DNA of 64,000 nucleotides from Bacteroidaceae bacterium (GTDB lineage Bacteria; Bacteroidota; Bacteroidia; Bacteroidales; Bacteroidaceae): NCBI GenBank assembly GCA_017448825.1, contig JAFSKR010000014.1, positions 1 to 64,000 of the forward strand, read 5' to 3'. Shown piece by piece: positions 19,230 to 28,884 of this stretch (position 1 is its first letter; each line of letters starts with the position of its first letter). The notes under the pieces were generated by a model. It saw only the letters and a program-made list of their open reading frames with translations, ran no database searches and was not told where the DNA came from. The position numbers and the translations under genes were made by a program.

Positions 19230-21310
19230 CGCTTATCAACAAGAAGATGAATCCGTTTTTTACAACATACGAATACATTCCCTTCGACAAAATTGCTGAA
19301 ACTGACTACGAGCCAGCCATGATGAAAGGCATAGAAGAGGAAGACAAGGAAATTGAAGCCATTGTCAGCAACCCCGCAGCTCCTACGTTTGAAAACACGG
19401 TGGAGGCTCTGGAACAGACGGGAAAGCTGTTAGGCAACGTGACAGAGGTGTTCTTTAACCTCTTGAGTGCCGAAACCACTGACTTCCTCGATAAATTGGC
19501 ACAAAAGATGTCGCCTATCCTCTCGGAGCACTCCAACAACATCACCCTCAACGAAGGGTTGTTCAAACGTGTGAAGGCTGTGTATGAAGACCATGCGGCT
19601 GATGACTTCGCACGGCTCAATACCGAACAGAAGATGCTCTTGACCAACTGCTATGAAGGCTTTGTGCGCAACGGTGCCAACCTTCCCGATAACAAGAAGG
19701 AGCAACTCCGCAAAATTTCAGCCGAACTCGGTGTGCTGTCGCTTCAGTTCTCCCAAAACAAACTGAAAGACACCAATGATTTCCTCCTTCACATCACCGA
19801 CAAGACCGCTCTCGAAGGATTACCAGAAAGTGCCATAGACCTCGCACGACAGACAGCAAAGGAGAAGCAGATGGACGGCTATGTGTTCACCCTGCAAGCT
19901 CCCTCCTACACGCCATTCCTCACCTACTCTACACGACGTGATTTACGCCAGCAGATGTATATGGCTTACAACACGATGTGTACCCACGACAACGAAAACA
20001 ACAACGTACAAATCGTCAGTCAAATCGTGAATCTTCACCGTGAAATGGCACAACTGCTGGGTTTCAACACGTATGCTGACTACGCCCTTGCACGCCGCAT
20101 GGCAGAGAAGTCGGAATTCGTCTACCAACTGCTGAACGACCTCATCACGGCCTACAAGCCAACTGCCCTACAAGAAGTACAAGCCGTGGCCGACCTCTAC
20201 TACCAGCAGGAGGGACTCGACGAAAGTACACTTCCCCCCGGTGATGACCGCCGTTTCCAGCCGTGGGACTTCTCCTACTACGCTAACAAGCTGAAAGAAA
20301 AACGTTTCAACATCAACAGCGAGATGCTGCGCCCCTATTTGGAAATATCCAAAGTGAAGGAGGGCGTGTTCGGATTAGCCACACGTCTCTATGGCATCAC
20401 CTTCCGAAAGAATCCCCATGTTCCTGTCTATCATCCCGATGTGGAAGCATACGATGTCATCGACAAGGATGGCACCTATCTTGCCCTGTTCTATTGCGAT
20501 TTCCATCCCCGTTCTTCCAAAAAGTCGGGTGCATGGATGACCTCATTCAAGGAACAGTGGATAGAGAAAGACGGCACTAATTCCCGTCCACAAGTATCCA
20601 TCGTCATGAACCTCTCAAAGGCGACTGACGAGAAGCCCGCCTTGCTTACGTTAGGTGAGGTTGAAACCTTCCTGCATGAGTTCGGACACTCGCTTCACGG
20701 CATCTTTGCCAACAGCACCTACCGTTCCCTTTCTGGCACCAACGTCTATTGGGATTTCGTAGAACTGCCCTCACAGTTCATGGAGAATTATGCCATTGAA
20801 AAAGACTTTCTCTCCACCTTCGCCTGCCACTATCAGACAGGTGAGCCATTGCCCCAAGAACTCATCGACCGCATCACCGCCAGCCGCAATTTCAACGTTG
20901 CCTATGCCTGTATGCGGCAAGTCAGTTTCGGATTGCTTGACATGGCATATTACACCTTGACCGACACTTTCAATACAGACCTGTATCAGTTTGAGAACGA
21001 AGCATGGAAGCGCGCACAAATCCTTCCACACGTAAAAGGAACCTGCATGACTGTCCAATTCTCCCACATCATGGCGGGAGGCTATTCAGCAGGGTATTAC
21101 AGTTACAAGTGGGCTGAAGTGCTCGACGCCGATGCCTTCTCATTATTCAAGGAGCGCGGAATCTTCGACACAGCCACTGCCCAAAGTTTTCGCGACAACA
21201 TCCTCTCTCGCGGAGGAACCGAACACCCCATGACTCTCTACAAACGCTTCAGGGGACAAGCCCCCACCATCGGTGCCCTGCTCCACCGCAATGGCATCAC
21301 AACCTCATAA
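19226..21310 (+). CDS. M3 family metallopeptidase (oligopeptidase / dipeptidyl carboxypeptidase type)
   Basis: 694 residues if the overlapping ATG at 19226 is used. The ATG at 19247 (MNPFFTTYEY) follows an AAGAAG run and may be the true start. The zinc motif HEFGHSLHG has H484 and H488, with the third ligand in the EN segment of QFMENYA. The whole length matches the Dcp/OpdA group, zinc enzymes that trim short peptides in the cytoplasm or periplasm. No signal peptide is seen, so a cytoplasmic site is likely. The neighbouring Crp regulator may control it. Confidence 0.92.
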   Translation: MTLINKKMNPFFTTYEYIPFDKIAETDYEPAMMKGIEEEDKEIEAIVSNPAAPTFENTVEALEQTGKLLGNVTEVFFNLLSAETTDFLDKLAQKMSPILSEHSNNITLNEGLFKRVKAVYEDHAADDFARLNTEQKMLLTNCYEGFVRNGANLPDNKKEQLRKISAELGVLSLQFSQNKLKDTNDFLLHITDKTALEGLPESAIDLARQTAKEKQMDGYVFTLQAPSYTPFLTYSTRRDLRQQMYMAYNTMCTHDNENNNVQIVSQIVNLHREMAQLLGFNTYADYALARRMAEKSEFVYQLLNDLITAYKPTALQEVQAVADLYYQQEGLDESTLPPGDDRRFQPWDFSYYANKLKEKRFNINSEMLRPYLEISKVKEGVFGLATRLYGITFRKNPHVPVYHPDVEAYDVIDKDGTYLALFYCDFHPRSSKKSGAWMTSFKEQWIEKDGTNSRPQVSIVMNLSKATDEKPALLTLGEVETFLHEFGHSLHGIFANSTYRSLSGTNVYWDFVELPSQFMENYAIEKDFLSTFACHYQTGEPLPQELIDRITASRNFNVAYACMRQVSFGLLDMAYYTLTDTFNTDLYQFENEAWKRAQILPHVKGTCMTVQFSHIMAGGYSAGYYSYKWAEVLDADAFSLFKERGIFDTATAQSFRDNILSRGGTEHPMTLYKRFRGQAPTIGALLHRNGITTS

Positions 21311-21328
21311 CTCCAACATCAACCCTCC

Positions 21329-21769
21329 ATGAAACAGGCATTGTACATATTTACTATTGCAGCCATCCTGCTCACCTTCACCTCCTGCACCCGAGAAGAT
21401 GACCTCAACGAAATCTTCATCGGCAAGACATGGTACATGAACGGCGGCATCATCAATGGCATGAAACTCAACAGTGAAGTCAAGAACTTTTACACTGACG
21501 GCAGCCAGAGTGCCTACTACATCACTTTCTCGCAAGGCACATATCATGGTGCACTCTCGTCCGGCTTCACTTTCTCTGGCACATGGTCAGCTGACGGCAA
21601 GAAACACACAATCAACCTCTATCCGTCCAACAACACGTCGCCAGAGGTGACTTTCGACAAGCAAATTTACAACATCCTCACATCCACTACCTCCTATGAA
21701 AGTGGTGCCGAGTTTCTCCGTCTGAAGAAGGACGGTGACAACCAAATCTTCTTTGGTTCCACCCGCTGA
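21329..21769 (+). CDS. small lipoprotein of unknown function (DUF4847-like)
   Basis: 146 residues. The signal peptide ends in LTFTSC, so C20 is the likely lipid-modified residue. The mature part is beta-rich: KTWYMNGG near the start and SGTWSADGKKHTINLY in the middle suggest a lipocalin-like small barrel. It resembles what I recall of DUF4847 proteins of Bacteroidales, but I cannot confirm this. It lies 18 bp after the peptidase gene and 31 bp before the dCMP deaminase gene, probably in one transcript. Confidence 0.6.
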   Translation: MKQALYIFTIAAILLTFTSCTREDDLNEIFIGKTWYMNGGIINGMKLNSEVKNFYTDGSQSAYYITFSQGTYHGALSSGFTFSGTWSADGKKHTINLYPSNNTSPEVTFDKQIYNILTSTTSYESGAEFLRLKKDGDNQIFFGSTR

Positions 21770-21800
21770 TTTCACAACTTCATCATTCACAGATTCACCA

Positions 21801-22238
21801 ATGCAAGACACTAAACAATACAACCTCGATTGCCGCTACGTACGCATGGCACGTATTTGGGCAGAAAATTCCTACTGCACACGCCGCCAGGTAGGTGCAC
21901 TGGTCGTCAAGAATAAGGCCATCATCTCCGATGGCTACAACGGCACCCCTTCAGGATTCGAGAATGTGTGCGAAGACGAAAACAACGTTACCAAGCCCTA
22001 CGTTCTCCACGCCGAGGCAAACGCCATCACCAAACTGGCACGCTCCCATAACTCAAGCGATGGCGCCACCCTCTACATCACCGCATCGCCATGCATCGAA
22101 TGCGCCAAACTCATCATCCAGGCAGGCATCCGTCGTGTGGTTTATAGCGAGAAGTATCGCCTCGAAGACGGCCTCAACCTCTTGCGACGCGCCAACATCG
22201 AAGTAGAATATATCAACCCCACAGAAAATGAGCAATAA
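21801..22238 (+). CDS. dCMP deaminase (ComEB type)
   Basis: Deaminates dCMP to dUMP, feeding dTMP synthesis. 145 residues from the ATG at 21801. The frame stays open upstream to 21735, but that part overlaps the preceding lipoprotein gene. The zinc ligands are H and E in LHAEANAI and two cysteines in SPCIECAKL. The family mark ARIWAENSYCTRRQVGALVVK is present. The last 11 bases overlap the start of the S41 protease gene. Confidence 0.93.
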   Translation: MQDTKQYNLDCRYVRMARIWAENSYCTRRQVGALVVKNKAIISDGYNGTPSGFENVCEDENNVTKPYVLHAEANAITKLARSHNSSDGATLYITASPCIECAKLIIQAGIRRVVYSEKYRLEDGLNLLRRANIEVEYINPTENEQ

Positions 22239-23955
22239 CATCAACCGCCGCAACCGCTGGATGCCACTCATCATTGCAGTGAGCGTCATCGTCGGCATCA
22301 TCATCGGCACCTTCTTTGCCGCCCGTTTCTCAGGCAACAGGCTAAACATCATCAACACCTCATCCAATAAGTTAAATGACTTGTTGCATATCATTGATGA
22401 CCAATATGTTGACACCGTAGATATTGCGAACATCGTAGAACAGTCGATGCCTAAGATTCTCGAAGAACTTGACCCCCACTCCAGCTACATCTCTGCCAAG
22501 GATGCCAAAACCTCCAACGACGATTTGAAAGGTTCCTTCAGCGGTGTGGGCATACAGTTTGTCATCCGCGAAGACACTGTGCGCATCACCAACATCATCA
22601 AAGGAGGGCCCTCCGAGAAGGTGGGCATCCTTGCAGGCGACAAGATTGTGTCAGTTGATAGCGAACCATACGTAGGCAAGGTGGTTACCAACGAAGAGAC
22701 CCTCCACCGCCTCAAAGGCGAGAAAGGCACCACCGTGAAAATTGGCATCCTGCGACACGGACAAGACAAACCTATTTCCTTCACCGTCGTGCGTGGCGAC
22801 ATCCCCCTGAAGAGCATCGATGCCACCTACATGATTAACAAGGAACTCGGATATGTGAAGATCAAGAACTTTGGCGAAACCACCTACCCCGAACTGCTCA
22901 CCTCGCTGGCAGAGTTGGAGGCTGAGGGATTCCGAGGGCTGGTAGTTGACCTTCGAGGCAACGGGGGCGGCTATCTGTCTGCTGCCATCCAGATGGTAAA
23001 CGAGTTCCTGCCCAAGAACCGCCTCATCGTCTATACACAAGGGCGCCGTGCCCGTCGAGAAGAGTACCGTAGCGATGGTCGCGGTTCCTATCAGCAGCTA
23101 CCCCTCATCGTACTCACAGACGAAACCACTGCATCGGCTGCCGAAATTTTCTCCGGAGCCATTCAGGACAACGACCGAGGCATCATCGTGGGGCGTCGTT
23201 CCTTCGGAAAGGGGCTTGTGCAGCAACCCATCGAGTTCTCCGACGGGTCGCTCATCCATCTCACCATCGCCCGCTATTACACCCCCTCTGGACGCTGCAT
23301 ACAGAAGCCATATGTGAAGGGACAGCCACAGGAGTACGAGATGGATCTCATCACCCGCTACGAGCGTGGCGAATTCTTCTCGCAAGACAGCATCCACCAG
23401 ACAGGTGAGAAGTACTACACCAGTATCGGGCGCATCGTCTATGGCGGTGGAGGCATCATGCCCGACTGCTTCGTGGCAGAAGACACCACAGCCCTCACAC
23501 CCTACTACACCGAATGTGTCACCAAAGGCATCGTTGCCCAATACTGCTTTGAATACACCGACAACAACCGCGAACGCCTGCAACCCTTCACCAATGCCGC
23601 AGAACTGGAGAAGTATCTGCGTCGGCAAGGGGTGGTTGACAAATTTATCCGCTATGCCGACTCCAAAGGCATCGCACGACGCAACAACATGATACTCAAG
23701 TCGCAGCACCTCTTCGAGCAAGCCATCTACGGCAGCATCATCTACAATATGCTCGACATGAACGATTACGTACAATATCTCAACCACGACGATGCCACCA
23801 TCGACAAAGCCGTCGAAATCTTCAAAACAGGAAAAACTCGACCCACTCTCGATGAACAAACAGGAAATTCGGACGCTGATAAAGCAAAGAAAAAAGCAGC
23901 ACACTACCGAGGAACTTTCGGCACTAAGCCTGCCACCTACTCGCTCACTGCTTGA
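22228..23955 (+). CDS. S41 family C-terminal processing protease
   Basis: 575 residues. An N-terminal signal anchor (about 9-30), a PDZ domain (about 95-180, GVGIQFVIREDTVRITNII), then the S41 catalytic domain. The serine-lysine dyad is S303 in TTASAAEIFSGA and K328 in RRSFGKGLVQ. It is a periplasmic protease that trims C-terminal ends. The C-terminal 200 residues beyond the catalytic core are usual in Bacteroidota. Its 3' end overlaps the cyclo-ligase gene by about 100 bases in another frame. Confidence 0.93.
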   Translation: MSNNINRRNRWMPLIIAVSVIVGIIIGTFFAARFSGNRLNIINTSSNKLNDLLHIIDDQYVDTVDIANIVEQSMPKILEELDPHSSYISAKDAKTSNDDLKGSFSGVGIQFVIREDTVRITNIIKGGPSEKVGILAGDKIVSVDSEPYVGKVVTNEETLHRLKGEKGTTVKIGILRHGQDKPISFTVVRGDIPLKSIDATYMINKELGYVKIKNFGETTYPELLTSLAELEAEGFRGLVVDLRGNGGGYLSAAIQMVNEFLPKNRLIVYTQGRRARREEYRSDGRGSYQQLPLIVLTDETTASAAEIFSGAIQDNDRGIIVGRRSFGKGLVQQPIEFSDGSLIHLTIARYYTPSGRCIQKPYVKGQPQEYEMDLITRYERGEFFSQDSIHQTGEKYYTSIGRIVYGGGGIMPDCFVAEDTTALTPYYTECVTKGIVAQYCFEYTDNNRERLQPFTNAAELEKYLRRQGVVDKFIRYADSKGIARRNNMILKSQHLFEQAIYGSIIYNMLDMNDYVQYLNHDDATIDKAVEIFKTGKTRPTLDEQTGNSDADKAKKKAAHYRGTFGTKPATYSLTA

Positions 23956-24385
23956 ACGCATACAAGCAGAGGAGGATGTCCACACCATCCTCCTCTACCA
24001 TTCTATGCCTGACGAGGTCAACACACACGACCTCGTCCGTTCCCTTCATCGTCTTGGCAAACAGATTCTCCTGCCCAGCGTTGTGGGCGACGACCTCGAG
24101 CTGCACGAATATCTCGGCGACAGCACGCTTGCCGCAGGCACCTCATACGGCATACAGGAATCGACGGGTCCCCTCTTCACCCATTACGGAGACATCCACC
24201 TTGCCGTCATCCCAGGCGTAGCATTCACGCCGCAAGGCGACCGGCTTGGACGCGGTCGAGGCTACTACGACCGCCTTCTCCCCCACCTCTCCTGTCCCCT
24301 CATCGGACTTGCCTTTCCTTTCCAAATCCTTGATGCCCTTCCCTGCGAACCTCACGACATCCGCATGGATGCCGTCATCTACTGA
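23852..24385 (+). CDS. 5-formyltetrahydrofolate cyclo-ligase
   Basis: Uses ATP to convert 5-formyl-THF to 5,10-methenyl-THF, returning a storage folate to one-carbon metabolism. 177 residues from MNKQEIRTLIKQRKKQ. The ATP/folate site PGVAFTPQGDRLGRGRGYYDRLL is intact, and the end GLAFPFQIL...HDIRMDAVI is typical. The chosen start at 23852 lies inside the S41 gene; an upstream extension to 23792 has no family similarity. The length is normal for the family. Confidence 0.92.
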   Translation: MNKQEIRTLIKQRKKQHTTEELSALSLPPTRSLLERIQAEEDVHTILLYHSMPDEVNTHDLVRSLHRLGKQILLPSVVGDDLELHEYLGDSTLAAGTSYGIQESTGPLFTHYGDIHLAVIPGVAFTPQGDRLGRGRGYYDRLLPHLSCPLIGLAFPFQILDALPCEPHDIRMDAVIY

Positions 24386-24448
24386 GGAGCATGGATGCAC
24401 CACCCTCCTATCATCCCAACATCAAGGAAGCACAGATGAAGCAAATGA

Positions 24449-24492
24449 AACTTCGGGCTTCCTGTCGTACCCTCGACAGGAAGCCCGAAGTT
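24449..24492 (+). terminator. perfect 19-bp hairpin after the cyclo-ligase gene
   Basis: AACTTCGGGCTTCCTGTCG (24449-24467) pairs with its exact complement at 24474-24492 around a 6-base loop. The following bases TTAGTTTTG give a weak U-tract, so it may end the long operon that starts upstream. It could equally be a dispersed palindrome. Confidence 0.55.
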
Positions 24493-24499
24493 AGTTTTG

Positions 24500-24720
24500 A
24501 CGCAAGCCGCAAACAAGCAGCGAGACAAGCCGCAATCGAGCTCTGATGCAAGCCGCAAGCCACTTACAAATCCTTGTAGGATATGTACATTTTCAAGAAG
24601 GATATGCACATATCGTACAATGATATGTACATATCCTACAAGGATTTGTAAACGGATTCGGGCAAATCATGAAAGTAGATGCCAGCGAATGGTGAAAGTA
24701 GATGCCTACAAAGAGAGAAA
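24500..24720. repeat. repeat cluster with a perfect 27-bp inverted repeat
   Basis: The core is a 27-bp arm at 24564-24590 (starting TTACAAATCCTTGTAGGA) whose exact complement lies at 24625-24651. The 34-bp spacer holds a further variant of AAGGATATGYACATAT. Upstream are three copies of CAAGCCGCAA (24504, 24528, 24550). Downstream are two copies of GAAAGTAGATGCC (near 24671 and 24693). No gene is seen between 24386 and 24754. Confidence 0.8.
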
Positions 24721-24754
24721 GCTGTTCCGAGCGGCAAGCTTCGATGGATGACCG

Positions 24755-25165
24755 TCACTTCTTGGACTTCTTGCTGACTGGCACATCGGTCATCTCGCCT
24801 TGGATGAAGATGCGGGTCATGTCTTCCTTACAGTTGGAGAAAATCTGGACGCTCTTCTTGAAGCGTCCCGGCATCTTGTTGGAGCCATCGTATGTAACAG
24901 TGATTTCACCTGATGCACCTGGGGAGATGAAGTCCTTTGGATAATCAGCAACGGTGCATCCACAGGAGGTGCGTACGGCATTGATGACGAGTTTGCCTTT
25001 CCCCACGTTGGTGAACTTGAAGGTACACTTCCGAACGGGTTCATCCAAAGAGAAGGTGCCCAAATCGATGGTGGTTTGTTCGAACTTGATTTGTGGGAAT
25101 TTTTCTGCCTGCATCGCAAGCGATACGGTCAGCACGGCGATGAGCATCAAGAGTTTTGTCTTCAT
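24755..25165 (-). CDS. DUF1573 domain-containing exported protein
   Basis: 136 residues from the ATG at 25165. Signal peptide MKTKLLMLIAVLTVSLAMQA. The mature part is a single DUF1573 (immunoglobulin-like) domain with FEQTTIDLGTF, FTNVGKGKLVI and the near-invariant TSCGCTV, then PGASGEITVTYD. The family is widespread in Bacteroidota envelopes; its function is unknown. The lysine-rich end (SKKSKK) is unremarkable. It is transcribed away from pyrG. Confidence 0.9.
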   Translation of the reverse strand: MKTKLLMLIAVLTVSLAMQAEKFPQIKFEQTTIDLGTFSLDEPVRKCTFKFTNVGKGKLVINAVRTSCGCTVADYPKDFISPGASGEITVTYDGSNKMPGRFKKSVQIFSNCKEDMTRIFIQGEMTDVPVSKKSKK

Positions 25166-25195
25166 TTTTCTTCCGATGTTTTTGTTAATCTTCGA

Positions 25196-25203
25196 CAAAA
25201 GTA
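25196..25203 (-). promoter_or_regulatory. -7 box of the DUF1573 gene
   Basis: TACTTTTG on the minus strand fits TAnnTTTG, 30 bp before the ATG at 25165. Confidence 0.45.
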
Positions 25204-25257
25204 CGACAAATTCTCATTAAATAGAGCATTCATGCAGGATATTTAATCTTTTTTTTG

Positions 25258-25265
25258 TAATTTTG
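25258..25265 (+). promoter_or_regulatory. -7 box of the pyrG promoter
   Basis: TAATTTTG fits TAnnTTTG, 41 bp before the pyrG ATG. The upstream box is not clear. Confidence 0.45.
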
Positions 25266-25294
25266 CACGATTTTTATATCAAAAGAAACACTAA

Positions 25295-26914
<1,620 letters not shown>

Positions 26915-26920
26915 TATAAA

Positions 26921-28813
26921 ATGAACAAAAACACGCTCACAGCTTTCCTTCTGATGGCACTGGTGGTGTTCGGCTTTATGGCATACGAGAACTACACCCG
27001 GCGCAACCAGATGGAAGAACAACTCATTTTGGATTCCATCGCCCAAGTGGAGGCAAAGAAGGAAGCCAAAATCAAACAGAAAGAACTGGAGAAAAAAGCC
27101 GAAGAGGCAGCAGACACGCTCAATCCCCTCTTCGAGGCAAGAAATGGTGCCGTAAGCACCACCGTGATTGAGAACGAAGTGCTGCGCGTCACCCTCACCA
27201 ACAAGGGCGGCCAGTTGCAGAAAGTGGAACTGAAAGACAGCACCTACAAGAGCCGTGAGGGCGGCAACGTGGTCTTGTTCGACGGACATGACCAGAACAT
27301 GAACTTCCTGATGGACGGCAAGACCGCCAACATCGTGACCGATGAACTCTTCTTCACACCCACTGACGCTACCGCTGACGGGGTGACGATGCACCTGCCT
27401 GTAGGCAGCGGTGCGCTTGACATCGTCTATTCACTCAAGCCCAACTCCTACCTGCTCGACATGGACGTGAAGGCAACAGGACTGGAAGGCTTCTTCCCCT
27501 CGAAGACAAAGACGCTGCAAGTGGAGTGGAAGGAAGACATGAAGCAGCAGGAAAAAGGCTACGACTTCGAGAACCGCTATTCGACGGTGACTTACCGCGA
27601 TGTGGATGGCGACACCCACGAACTATCGACCACTGGTGGCGACGAGCAAGAAGACGAGTTCGAAGAAAAGACAAAATGGATCTCCTACAAGACACAGTTC
27701 TTCAGCCAGACACTGATTGCCGATGAGCCTGTGAGCATCAGCACCATGACTTCAGAAAAGCTGCAAGAAGGCTCAGGCTACCTGAAGACCTACAGCACAA
27801 CCTTCGAGGCAGGCTTCGACACGAAGGGTGTGAAGCCGACAAGTTTCCATCTCTATCTGGGTCCCAACAAGTTCTCGACACTGAAGGAGAACGAGAAAAT
27901 GTTGGCATCGGGCGACGATCTCGACCTCCAGTCGCTCGTCTATATGGGATGGCCCATCATCAAATGGATTAACCGTTTCTTCTTCCTCTATGCTTTCGAC
28001 TTCCTGACAGGGTTAGGCCTGAACATGGGCATCGTGCTCGTGTTGCTCACCATCATCGTGAAACTCATCGTGTTCCCACTGATGAAGAAGTCCTACATCT
28101 CGTCTGCCAATATGCGAGTGCTGCGCCCGAAGATGGACGAAATCAACGCCAAATACACGAAGCCCGAAGATGCCATGCTGAAACAGCAAGAAGTGATGAA
28201 GCTCTACAGCGAGTATGGCGTAAGTCCGATGGGGGGCTGTCTGCCGATGGTCATCCAGATGCCTATCTGGATTGCGCTCTTCAACTTCATCCCCAACTAC
28301 ATCGAGATGCGCGGTCAGTCGTTCCTATGGGCAGACGACCTCTCGACCTATGACGATGTCATCAACTGGGGTTTCAACATCTGGGGCATCGGCGACCACC
28401 TCTCACTCTTCTGCATCCTGTGGTGCGTATCAACCGTGGCAAACTCCATCATCACGCAGCGTCAGCAGCAATACGCCATGACGGCTGAACAACAGCAGCA
28501 GATGAGCATGATGAAGTGGATGACCTATCTGATGCCCGTCATCTTCTTCTTCTCGTTCAACAGCTACAGCTCAGGACTCAACTGGTACTACTTCATCTCA
28601 GGTTTGGTGAGCATTCTCATGATGTGGTTCCTCCGCAAAACGACAGACGACAAAGTGCTGTTGGAGAAACTGGAGAAGCGTCATGCTGAGCGCAAGGCAA
28701 ATGCTGGCGACAAAAAGAAGACCTCCAGCATCATGGAACGTCTGCAAGCCATGCAGGAGAAGCAACTCGAAATCCTCAAGCAGCAGCAAGAAGCACAGAA
28801 AAACCGAAAATAA
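26921..28813 (+). CDS. yidC: membrane protein insertase YidC
   Basis: Inserts and folds inner-membrane proteins, alone or with SecYEG. 630 residues: an N-terminal membrane anchor (about 5-22), a coiled polar stretch rich in Lys and Glu, a large periplasmic beta domain (about 75-340), then the Oxa1/YidC core of five membrane helices (from about 350). The core contains KSYISSANMRVLRPKMDEI and PMGGCLPMVIQMPIWIALF. The tail is basic and glutamine-rich. A strong terminator follows. Confidence 0.96.
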   Translation: MNKNTLTAFLLMALVVFGFMAYENYTRRNQMEEQLILDSIAQVEAKKEAKIKQKELEKKAEEAADTLNPLFEARNGAVSTTVIENEVLRVTLTNKGGQLQKVELKDSTYKSREGGNVVLFDGHDQNMNFLMDGKTANIVTDELFFTPTDATADGVTMHLPVGSGALDIVYSLKPNSYLLDMDVKATGLEGFFPSKTKTLQVEWKEDMKQQEKGYDFENRYSTVTYRDVDGDTHELSTTGGDEQEDEFEEKTKWISYKTQFFSQTLIADEPVSISTMTSEKLQEGSGYLKTYSTTFEAGFDTKGVKPTSFHLYLGPNKFSTLKENEKMLASGDDLDLQSLVYMGWPIIKWINRFFFLYAFDFLTGLGLNMGIVLVLLTIIVKLIVFPLMKKSYISSANMRVLRPKMDEINAKYTKPEDAMLKQQEVMKLYSEYGVSPMGGCLPMVIQMPIWIALFNFIPNYIEMRGQSFLWADDLSTYDDVINWGFNIWGIGDHLSLFCILWCVSTVANSIITQRQQQYAMTAEQQQQMSMMKWMTYLMPVIFFFSFNSYSSGLNWYYFISGLVSILMMWFLRKTTDDKVLLEKLEKRHAERKANAGDKKKTSSIMERLQAMQEKQLEILKQQQEAQKNRK

Positions 28814-28818
28814 GAGCA

Positions 28819-28868
28819 CCCTCTTCCTCTCCTTGTCAATAGCAAGGGGAGGATGAGGGATGTTTTTT
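28819..28868 (+). terminator. intrinsic terminator after yidC
   Basis: CCCTCTTCCTCTCCTTG (28819-28835) pairs with CAAGGGGAGGATGAGGG (28843-28859), followed by a run of seven T. The arms resemble the dispersed CTCTCC/GGGGAG palindromes seen elsewhere, so a repeat may have been taken up as a terminator. Confidence 0.85.
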
Positions 28869-28884
28869 TCAAACAACAATCTTT

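Noticed and set aside
24500-24720. CRISPR array between the cyclo-ligase and DUF1573 genes
   Set aside because: Repeats are palindromic and of unequal length, spacers are not uniform, and no cas genes are near.
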